Positions 25,993-32,892 of a stretch of DNA of 64,000 nucleotides are shown piece after piece. The stretch's first letter is position 1. Every line of letters starts with the position of its first letter. The stretch spans positions 1 to 64,000 of the forward strand of contig NZ_JBALOV010000035.1 in assembly GCF_036965045.1 (NCBI RefSeq). Direction: 5' to 3'. The position numbers were made by a program, and so were the translations under genes. The notes below the pieces were generated by a model that saw nothing but the letters and a program-made list of their open reading frames with translations, ran no database searches and was not told the origin of the DNA. Origin of the DNA: Ferdinandcohnia sp036965045 (GTDB taxonomy: Bacteria; Bacillota; Bacilli; Bacillales; Bacillaceae_L).

Positions 25993-27555
25993 ATGAAAAT
26001 CGTGTATTTACCGCTAGATGAGAGACCATGTAACCTTGTCTATCCACAACAACTAGCTGCTGCTGCAGATATGACCTTACAAGTTCCGAGTAAAAAAATA
26101 TTAGGAAATAAGAAGATACCTGCTGCATATAGTGATATTCGAGATTGGTTAGTTCAAGAAACGAAGGATGCTCATTATTTAATCATTTCATTGGATATGC
26201 TTGTTTATGGAGGGATCGTACCTTCTAGATTACACAAGTTATCTAAAGATGAATGTCAGTTTAGGCTTGATCTGATTCGGGAGTTAAAAAAGCAAAATAA
26301 AAATCTTACAATCTATGCATTTAACTTAATTATGAGAGTTCCGAATTATAATAGTAGCGATGAAGAACCTACTTATTACGAGTTTTACGGCGAAAATATT
26401 TCTACTTATGGAAAATTAATAGATAAAGAAACAAGAAGCAAACTTACTGAAACAGAAGTCCATAAGCTAACTGAACTGAAAGCAGAAATTCCTTCAGATG
26501 TATTAAATGATTTTATCGGAAGGAGAAAGATAAACACCTTCATAAATAATGCTTCAATCGAACTGGTGGATGAAGGCTTGATTGATTCATTAATTATTCC
26601 GCTTGATGATAATGCCGAATTTGGTTTTAGTTCAATTGAGCAAAAAGTTCTCGTATCTAAAGTTGAACAATTGAATTTATTCGATAAGATAGCGATTTAC
26701 CCCGGTGCAGATGAAATAGGCTGTACTTTATTTGCGAAGGCTTTCTGTGAAATTCATAATTTTACACCATCCATTTATATCAGATACTCCTCCACAAAAG
26801 GACCTTTTATCATTCCAAAATATGAGGACCGAAGTTTACATGAAAGTATAAAATCACATATAACCGCAATGGGTGGTATAGTTGCTGACAATTCAATTGA
26901 GGCTGATGCACTATTATTTACACATTCACCTGCGGTAAGCCAATCAGGGGTCGCCGAACCAAATCAAGCCTTTTATGAAAGGCATCAATCGTATTCCTCC
27001 GAAGTTAACTATCGGGAATTTGTCCATGCATTAAAATATTTTGTAAAAAAGGGGAAAGTGATTGGATTAGCAGATGTGGCGACTTGTAATGGAAGTGACC
27101 AAACCCTGATGAATTTTATAAAAAAAGTAGGGCTGGTGGAAGAAGTTGATGCCTATGCAGGATGGAATACATCAGGAAATACATTAGGAACTGTCATTTC
27201 ACATACAATCATTGAATCCTATTTTAATAAACAAAACGTAGTTAATACAGATAGGAAGAGGAAGAGCAGAGAATTCTATTATTCTAGGCTTGTAGAGGAC
27301 TGGGGCTACCAAACAATTGCTAGAAGGCATGTATCTACACATGATGTACCTCGTCTTGGTGGAACCTATTTCGATATTTCAGACCAACTAGACAATATCG
27401 AAAACTTGATAAAAAAACAGCTTTCCGTTTTTATTGAGAATCACTTATCTGATCTATCGGAAGGGAAAATCATGTTGAATAATGTGTATTCCCCATGGAA
27501 ACGTATGTTTGAAGTAGGATTCGACTTGACATTTCACCCTTACGAGGAGAAATAG
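25993..27555 (+). CDS. DUF4127 family protein
   Basis: About 520 residues. The N-terminus MKIVYLPLDERPCNLVYPQQLA is the hallmark of DUF4127, and later segments include LIISLDMLVYGGIVPSRLH (about 57-75), LNYDDNAEFG-like IIPLDDNAEFGFSSIEQ (about 205-222), YPGADEIGCTLFAKAF and GLADVATCNGSDQTLMNF. No catalytic activity is established to my knowledge. Conserved Asp, Glu, His and Cys residues suggest a metal- or sugar-handling enzyme. Start ATG 25993, seven bases after AAAGGGG, rather than the upstream TTG 25987. It ends two bases before the next gene, so the two are coupled. Confidence 0.88.
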   Translation: MKIVYLPLDERPCNLVYPQQLAAAADMTLQVPSKKILGNKKIPAAYSDIRDWLVQETKDAHYLIISLDMLVYGGIVPSRLHKLSKDECQFRLDLIRELKKQNKNLTIYAFNLIMRVPNYNSSDEEPTYYEFYGENISTYGKLIDKETRSKLTETEVHKLTELKAEIPSDVLNDFIGRRKINTFINNASIELVDEGLIDSLIIPLDDNAEFGFSSIEQKVLVSKVEQLNLFDKIAIYPGADEIGCTLFAKAFCEIHNFTPSIYIRYSSTKGPFIIPKYEDRSLHESIKSHITAMGGIVADNSIEADALLFTHSPAVSQSGVAEPNQAFYERHQSYSSEVNYREFVHALKYFVKKGKVIGLADVATCNGSDQTLMNFIKKVGLVEEVDAYAGWNTSGNTLGTVISHTIIESYFNKQNVVNTDRKRKSREFYYSRLVEDWGYQTIARRHVSTHDVPRLGGTYFDISDQLDNIENLIKKQLSVFIENHLSDLSEGKIMLNNVYSPWKRMFEVGFDLTFHPYEEK

Positions 27556-27557
27556 TT

Positions 27558-28322
27558 ATGAACTATATAATTTCTTCATACGTTTTGTACCATCTGCCAA
27601 TTGAAAAAGCCATATATACCCTCCTGGAGCATGGGTGGATGAGGATTGAAATTATGTGTGAAGGGCATGGGTATGAAATGTTATTCTGGGATGAACAAAA
27701 GTGTATTCAATTACATGATTTACTCGTCAAATATCAGGCGAAAGTTCAATTCCATTTGCCGAATAAGAAGTTTAATCCAGCTTCAAGTGATCCAAAGGTT
27801 ATTGAGGAAACAGAAGATATTTGGAACAAGTGTATAAAATTAGCGAAATACTTTCATAGTGATTATTTACTCTGTCATCCGGGTAGAGCCTCAGATTATA
27901 AAAAAGGGTTAACTAACATTCAGGACTTTTTTGATAAAAAAGTTCATGCAATACCTGAAAATACAATTCTTCTACTGGAAAATGTCCCCCCTTATAAATA
28001 TGAAATAGGATCTACGAGTGATGATCTATTACCTATTCTGAATAGAATCAATCAAGATAAAGTGGGCTTGTGCTTTGATACCGGGCATGCGTACTTAGCG
28101 AGTAGAAGTAAGTTTGTAGAGGAATTATTAGCTCTAAAGGAATTTATTAAAGGATTCCACATCAACGATAACCATGGAATCAAGGATGAACATTTGGCAG
28201 TAGGAAATGGAGAAATTCCTTTTGATCTAATTCTTGAATGGGTTAAGGAAACGCACTATTATATAAATTTCGAGATGAAAAATATTGAATTTGTAAATCA
28301 ATCTGTAAAACGATTCCCATAA
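27558..28322 (+). CDS. Sugar phosphate isomerase/epimerase, second AP-endonuclease-2 fold enzyme
   Basis: A 254-residue TIM barrel, only distantly similar to the one at 24387. Metal ligands can be seen as Glu in LLENVPP, Asp in CFDTGHAYL, His in GFHINDNHG and Glu near the end (INFEMKN). HPGRASDY and LPNKKF lie in the substrate loops. Its role may be isomerisation of the product of the DUF4127 protein or a dehydrogenase (inference). Start ATG 27558 after GAGGAGAAATAGTT, two bases beyond the upstream stop. Confidence 0.85.
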   Translation: MNYIISSYVLYHLPIEKAIYTLLEHGWMRIEIMCEGHGYEMLFWDEQKCIQLHDLLVKYQAKVQFHLPNKKFNPASSDPKVIEETEDIWNKCIKLAKYFHSDYLLCHPGRASDYKKGLTNIQDFFDKKVHAIPENTILLLENVPPYKYEIGSTSDDLLPILNRINQDKVGLCFDTGHAYLASRSKFVEELLALKEFIKGFHINDNHGIKDEHLAVGNGEIPFDLILEWVKETHYYINFEMKNIEFVNQSVKRFP

Positions 28323-28354
28323 GAAAATCAATGTATACGAAAGGAGTTTGAACC

Positions 28355-29104
28355 TTGCTTCCATATCGTTTACTTGCTTTAGATTTAGATGGAACAACCT
28401 TAAATGAGAATAAGGAAATTACTTTGCCAACTAAATATTGGGTTAAAAAGGCAGTAGAGAATGGGGTTATTGTTTCCATTGCAACTGGTAGAGGTCGACA
28501 AATGGCAGAGGTATTTAGAAAAGAATTGGCCCTTCATTCACCAATGGTGTTTTTAAATGGTGCAGAGATTTGGAAAACACCGGATGATTTATTTGAAAGA
28601 CATTATTTAAGGACTCGCGACATCCTAAGACTTCACCAACTTGCCATTCAAACCGACTCCTGGTTTTGGGGCTTTACTGCAGACCGCTTCATTAGAAAAA
28701 ACGATTGGAAGGATGATGATGTAAATGAAAAATGGATGAAATTTGGCTTATTAAATAGTAATGTAACTTTAATCGAAAAACTAAAGCTTGAATTAGAAAG
28801 TTGGGACCATTTAGAAATTACTCAGTCCGCAGATAATAATATTGAGATTTCAGCAAAAGGGATAACAAAGGAGTATGGTATTCGAAAGGTTTGCAGTTTG
28901 TTAGATATCGAACTAGAGAACGTAATGGCAATCGGAGATAGTTTTAATGACTTGAAACTCATCAAATCTGTTGGGTTGGGTGTTGCAATGGAAAATGCAT
29001 CAGAGAAGATCAAGAGTAGTGCAGATGTGATTACTTCCTCAAACGAAAAGGATGGGGTAGCAAGGGCAATATGCCAATACATATTCGAAACCGATTATCG
29101 TTAA
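28355..29104 (+). CDS. Cof-type HAD-IIB phosphatase
   Basis: A 249-residue haloacid-dehalogenase phosphatase. Motif I is LDLDGTTLN (Asp nucleophile), motif II is the Thr in SIATGRG, the Lys of motif III is in the AKGITKEYGI region, and motif IV is GDSFNDLKLIKS. The C2B cap domain lies at about 85-180. It dephosphorylates a sugar phosphate or similar metabolite. Start TTG 28355, six bases after AAAGGAGTTT. It is the last gene of the island's second operon. Confidence 0.9.
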   Translation: MLPYRLLALDLDGTTLNENKEITLPTKYWVKKAVENGVIVSIATGRGRQMAEVFRKELALHSPMVFLNGAEIWKTPDDLFERHYLRTRDILRLHQLAIQTDSWFWGFTADRFIRKNDWKDDDVNEKWMKFGLLNSNVTLIEKLKLELESWDHLEITQSADNNIEISAKGITKEYGIRKVCSLLDIELENVMAIGDSFNDLKLIKSVGLGVAMENASEKIKSSADVITSSNEKDGVARAICQYIFETDYR

Positions 29105-29240
29105 AATCTTTTACGAATAAAGAAATATGAAGGATTTTCCTTTGATGGTTTTCGATATTGACAAAACTTGTTGTTCTACATTCAAAATACCCTAATAAAC
29201 TTGTAACATCATCTTAGAAATTATCGTTAGGAGTGGGATT

Positions 29241-29690
29241 TTGAAAAAAGCTGATCAATTTATCGTACATGCAGACCGAGAACGTGTCTATTCTGTTTTT
29301 ATGGACCCAATGAAATTAGGGCCATGTTTTCCGGGCTGTAAAGAAGTTAAACAAGTAAGTCCAACAAAATATGAAACATTGGTTGAGGTCAAGGTCCAAT
29401 TTGTCCCAATTAAAATACAAGGGGTAGGGGAGTTAAAAGAGTCTGTAAAAAATGAGAGAATCGTCGTCGAAATGAAGGGAAAGCCGGTATCACTTGCGGG
29501 CTCCTTTACAAATACTCTGACGGCCAACCTGAAGGAAATTGAACCGGATAAAACACTCGTCGAATATGAAATGGATTTTGAGTTGTCGGGAAAATTAGCC
29601 AAGGTTGGAGAGGTTTTGATGAAGGGATCGAGCAATAAACAATCCGAGGAATTCATGAAAAACGTACAAGAACTATTTCAGAATACGTAA
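29241..29690 (+). CDS. CoxG/SRPBCC family protein
   Basis: A 149-residue START/SRPBCC-fold protein. The N-terminus (FIVHADRERVYSVFMDPMKLGPCFPGC) and the segment YETLVEVKVQFVPIKIQGVGEL match the carbon-monoxide-dehydrogenase subunit G (CoxG) family, which serves molybdoenzymes through membrane recruitment in some bacteria. Start TTG 29241 after AGGAGTGGGATT. No CO dehydrogenase structural genes are nearby, but the formate/molybdoenzyme locus follows immediately. A terminator separates it from fdhD. Confidence 0.85.
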   Translation: MKKADQFIVHADRERVYSVFMDPMKLGPCFPGCKEVKQVSPTKYETLVEVKVQFVPIKIQGVGELKESVKNERIVVEMKGKPVSLAGSFTNTLTANLKEIEPDKTLVEYEMDFELSGKLAKVGEVLMKGSSNKQSEEFMKNVQELFQNT

Positions 29691-29695
29691 ATACA

Positions 29696-29735
29696 AAAGA
29701 GATTAGTAGAACAACTCTGCTAATCTCTTTCTTTT
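29696..29735. terminator. Terminator between the CoxG-like gene and fdhD
   Basis: AAAGAGATTAG (29696-29706) pairs perfectly with CTAATCTCTTT (29720-29730) around a 13-base loop, with TCTTTT following. It can serve both convergent genes. Confidence 0.85.
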
Positions 29736-29772
29736 ATATTCGAGGCTGTTCAGGTTGCTTGCGCCTTTCCGA

Positions 29773-30579
29773 TTAGAAAGTGCTTTCAAAAGAAGCTTTA
29801 ACAATTCGCTCTGGATGTGAATAGATGTTAAGCTTACCACCACGAATAAAGCCAACAGCGGTAATATTAAGCTCTTCTGCCATTTTAATCGCTAAATCAG
29901 TAGGTGCTGATTTAGATAATACAATGCCGACCCCAATCTTTGCAGCCTTTAATAAGACCTCTGAAGAAATTCGACCGCTAAACACGATCACCTTATCACG
30001 AACTGGAATTTTATTCAGTAAGCAGTATCCGTATATTTTATCTAAGGCATTATGTCTCCCGATATCGGTTCGGTTCACAATCATTTCTGTTGGTGTACAA
30101 AGTGCAGCATTATGCACGCCACCCGTGTCTTTAAAAACAATGCTATTTTGCTGCATTTCATTCATTAAGCCGATGCATTCTTCCGGTGTAAGGGTAATCG
30201 TTGATGTTGATGTTTTCGCTGTCTTTGCATCATTCACAAAGTAAAATTGTCTGCCTTTTCCACAGCAAGAACCGATAAAACGCTTTGAATAATATTCCTG
30301 ACTTGTAGTCACCTGAGTTGTCGTTTCAACATATGCATAGCCCTGGCCTTCATCAATATGGAGACTTTTGATTTCGTCTCTAAAACGGATGACACCTTCT
30401 GAAGCCAAAAAACCAATCACTAGTTCCTCTAGCTCTGAAGGGGTACATACCATCGTCGCAAATTCCTGTTGATTTAAAAGAATCGTTAATGGAAATTCAG
30501 TAACGATTTGATCATCGTCGTTAAATAATTGACCATCTTCAAATTTGATAATCTCTTTTCGAATAGTAATAGAATCCAT
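29773..30579 (-). CDS. fdhD: Formate dehydrogenase accessory sulfurtransferase FdhD
   Basis: A 268-residue sulfurtransferase that passes sulfur from IscS-type desulfurases to the molybdenum cofactor of formate dehydrogenases. Family landmarks are CTPSELEELVIGFLASEGVI (about 42-61), the catalytic cysteines in FIGSCCGKGRQF (adjacent Cys-Cys rather than CxxC), FKDTGGVHNAALC, the DIGRHNALDK motif and FSGRISSEVLLKAAKIG. Start ATG 30579 after AGGTGTATCGATT. It is divergent from the OFA transporter and lies just before the FdhF/YdeP-type molybdoenzyme locus, which supports a role in its maturation. Confidence 0.95.
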   Translation of the reverse strand: MDSITIRKEIIKFEDGQLFNDDDQIVTEFPLTILLNQQEFATMVCTPSELEELVIGFLASEGVIRFRDEIKSLHIDEGQGYAYVETTTQVTTSQEYYSKRFIGSCCGKGRQFYFVNDAKTAKTSTSTITLTPEECIGLMNEMQQNSIVFKDTGGVHNAALCTPTEMIVNRTDIGRHNALDKIYGYCLLNKIPVRDKVIVFSGRISSEVLLKAAKIGVGIVLSKSAPTDLAIKMAEELNITAVGFIRGGKLNIYSHPERIVKASFESTF

Positions 30580-30786
30580 AATCGATACACCTCACTTTCC
30601 AATTGAACTGACCAATGATAGTAAACTCTAATTGATTACTAATATATAAACATACTTTTTTTGGTAAGACAACTCTTAAATATTTTCATAACTCAAAATA
30701 ATTTAACGAAAATCTATTGTATTATTTTGCTAGGTTTGATACTATCGTAACAAAGAGTTCACAATATCGACACACTTTTGTCACAG

Positions 30787-30927
30787 GATAGCGAACCTGT
30801 CTCTGCTGCAAAAGGTCGAATGTTGAAAGCGATTACTGTTAATTTTGTAGTAGCGATCCTGCTAGGTAAATTAACCGTCATCATCCTTATTTGCTTATTT
30901 AAGCATAGGGCTGTTGGCGGTTTTTTT
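30787..30927 (+). promoter_or_regulatory. Structured 5' leader with attenuator before the OFA transporter
   Basis: Two hairpins of the same type, GATAG-CGAAC-CTGTC (30787-30801) and TAGTAG-CGATC-CTGCTA (30848-30864), are followed by a terminator whose outer arms are AACCGTC (30873-30879) and GGCGGTT (30916-30922), with a T-run to 30927. The transporter start is 60 bp beyond. A third hairpin of the same kind occurs before the molybdoenzyme. The first hairpin can also pair as ACAGG with CCTGT, leaving an ATAGCGAA loop. I do not recognise a known riboswitch. Confidence 0.55.
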
Positions 30928-30986
30928 GTTCTAAGAACAGATACTGCAAAATTAAACACCAATAGTTCAAAAAAAGGAGAGTTGAA

Positions 30987-32252
30987 ATGGAAAAGACGAA
31001 AAATCGGTGGCTGATCGCAGCCTCGGCAGTAGGAATTCACTTATCGATTGGTTCTGTATACGCATGGAGTGTATTTACAAAGCCACTTCAATCAGAATTC
31101 GGTTGGGATTTAACCGACATCAGCATGACATTTAGTATTGCGATCCTTTTCTTAGGATTATCCGCAGCCTTTCTAGGGCATTTTGTTGAAAAATATGGCC
31201 CTCGTGCATCTGGTATTCTTGCTGCGCTTTTCTTTGGTGTGGGAATCACAGGATCTGGGCTTGCAATCAACTTAGAATCATTGCCATTATTATATTTATT
31301 CTATGGTGCTTTAGGTGGAATTGGTCTAGGCGTTGGTTATATTGCACCTGTATCCACATTAGTTAAATGGTTCCCAGATAGACGTGGAATGGCTACAGGA
31401 CTAGCAATAATGGGCTTTGGATTTGCATCTCTAATTAGTAGTCCAATCATGCAAAAGCTTATTGTATCCGTGGGAATAGCAAATACATTTTATATTTTAG
31501 GAATTTCATATTTTATTATTATGATCGTGTCATCCCTATACCTTGCTCCCCCTCAGGCAGGTTGGTTACCAGCTGGCTTTAAGGAAAAGGTTGCAAGTGG
31601 AGCTAAACAGGTCAAACAGGATTTATCACAACTAACTGCAAACCAAGCTGTTAAAACAAAACGTTTTTATTACTTATGGCTTATGCTCTTTATAAACGTG
31701 ACCTGCGGAATTGCAATTATCTCTGCTGCTTCACCACTCGCTCAAGAAAGTGTAGGATTAACTCCAGTCGCAGCTGCAGCATTAGTTGGGGTTTTAGGTG
31801 CATTTAACGGCCTTGGACGTATTGGTTGGGCATCAGTTTCTGATTATTTAGGAAGACCGAATACATATACAGTATTCTTTGTTATTCAAGTTATTGCATT
31901 CCCGTTACTTCCATATGTGTCTAATCCATTGTTATTCCAAATCTTACTAGCGCTTATATACACTTGTTATGGTGGTGGGTTCGCAGCGATCCCTGCATAC
32001 ATCGGCGATTTGTTTGGAACAAAACAACTTGGGGCCATCCACGGTTATATTTTAACTGCATGGGCAGCTGCAGGACTTGCTGGTCCGATGTTCGCTTCAT
32101 GGATTCGTGACACCACAGGAAGCTATACACAAAGTTTAACAGTGTTTACGGCACTATTTGCGGTCGCATTGGCGATTTCACTTTTGATCCGTTTGGATAT
32201 TAAGAAACTGCGAAAACAACAAGCTGGAAAAGGTGCTGAGCTTGCTAGTTGA
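30987..32252 (+). CDS. OFA-family (oxalate/formate antiporter) MFS transporter
   Basis: A 421-residue, 12-helix major-facilitator protein. The N-terminus NRWLIAASAVGIHLSIGSVYAWSVFTKPL is characteristic of the OFA family, and motif A-like sequences occur near 60-75 (GHFVEKYGPRASG) and 285-300 (DYLGRPNTY). LVKWFPDRRGMATGLAIMGFG is conserved at 128-148. Members exchange oxalate for formate or carry lactate or other monocarboxylates. Start ATG 30987 after AAAAAGGAGAGTTGAA. Placement beside fdhD and a formate dehydrogenase-like gene suggests formate or oxalate transport (inference). Confidence 0.9.
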   Translation: MEKTKNRWLIAASAVGIHLSIGSVYAWSVFTKPLQSEFGWDLTDISMTFSIAILFLGLSAAFLGHFVEKYGPRASGILAALFFGVGITGSGLAINLESLPLLYLFYGALGGIGLGVGYIAPVSTLVKWFPDRRGMATGLAIMGFGFASLISSPIMQKLIVSVGIANTFYILGISYFIIMIVSSLYLAPPQAGWLPAGFKEKVASGAKQVKQDLSQLTANQAVKTKRFYYLWLMLFINVTCGIAIISAASPLAQESVGLTPVAAAALVGVLGAFNGLGRIGWASVSDYLGRPNTYTVFFVIQVIAFPLLPYVSNPLLFQILLALIYTCYGGGFAAIPAYIGDLFGTKQLGAIHGYILTAWAAAGLAGPMFASWIRDTTGSYTQSLTVFTALFAVALAISLLIRLDIKKLRKQQAGKGAELAS

Positions 32253-32315
32253 CATTCATTGGTAATCTTGATTAACTAAGGTTAATGAAGTTTGGAATAA
32301 GAGGGTAGAACAAAA

Positions 32316-32678
32316 ATGAATAAGTACGAAGCAGAGTTTAGCAATCTAGTAAGGTCTTTTCGCAAAAAGCACATGGGGAAAGGACCAAGTAAAATCACAA
32401 CAACGTTTTGTAAAAACTGGGCCATTTGTGAAATGGAAGGTAACCTATCTCCAGTGGAAAAATTTATTGCAGCCGCAGATGAAGGAAAACAAATGCTTCG
32501 TGCGGCAAGAACCGAAATGGTAAAAGAAATGTATCGCAAAAACAGGCCCGTTGAAATGGAAGAATTTTTAGGTTCAAACCTAGTCGATTTATTTGTAGAT
32601 ATTGATATTGACCGAGATTTCGGAATGTCCGTCTTTGTATTTGATCAAGATCTAGAAAAGAAGTTTTTAACTAAATAA
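32316..32678 (+). CDS. DUF2294 / MpsC-like protein
   Basis: A 120-residue soluble alpha/beta protein. The signature RSFRKKHMGKGPSKITTTFCKNW (about 10-32) and the central VEMEEFLGSNLVDLFVDIDIDRD identify the DUF2294 family, of which S. aureus MpsC and B. subtilis YbcI are members. MpsC supports a membrane-potential/bicarbonate system, but copies linked to formate dehydrogenases are frequent. Start ATG 32316 after AGAGGGTAGAACAAAA. It is the second gene of the locus, 63 bp after the OFA transporter. Confidence 0.85.
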   Translation: MNKYEAEFSNLVRSFRKKHMGKGPSKITTTFCKNWAICEMEGNLSPVEKFIAAADEGKQMLRAARTEMVKEMYRKNRPVEMEEFLGSNLVDLFVDIDIDRDFGMSVFVFDQDLEKKFLTK

Positions 32679-32703
32679 AAGACAACATCTTGTGTTGGCA
32701 CTT

Positions 32704-32777
32704 GGTAGCGACCCTGCTAAAGACTAACCACCGTTTCATTTTTCTAACATCCTAGAATCATGTTTCGGTGGTTTTTT
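32704..32777 (+). promoter_or_regulatory. Structured leader with terminator before the molybdoenzyme gene
   Basis: GGTAG-CGACC-CTGCT (32704-32718) is the same hairpin type as the two at 30787 and 30848. After seven bases AACCACCG (32726-32733) pairs with CGGTGGTT (32766-32773), followed by TTTTC, a strong intrinsic terminator 115 bp before the start codon. This placement fits attenuation of the oxidoreductase gene. Confidence 0.6.
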
Positions 32778-32892
32778 CTATAATTTAAGCTTTTTAAAAG
32801 GAATAAGCAGTATGAATACAGAAAGCACAGTTAATATAAGTTAGCTTTTACCATACACATAGTAATAACAAGTAGGAAGAGGGGGATTAATC

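Noticed and set aside
10214..29104. Interpretation of the island as a sialic acid locus
   Set aside because: NanE, ROK, RpiR and YesL fit, but no sialidase, N-acetylneuraminate lyase, NagA or NagB gene is present, while the M55 and enolase-superfamily genes do not belong to such loci.
29771..29795. A CcpA-operator-like word (GAAAGTGCTTTC) near the 3' end of fdhD
   Set aside because: It lies inside coding sequence at the end of the gene, not near a promoter, and lacks the central CG of the consensus.
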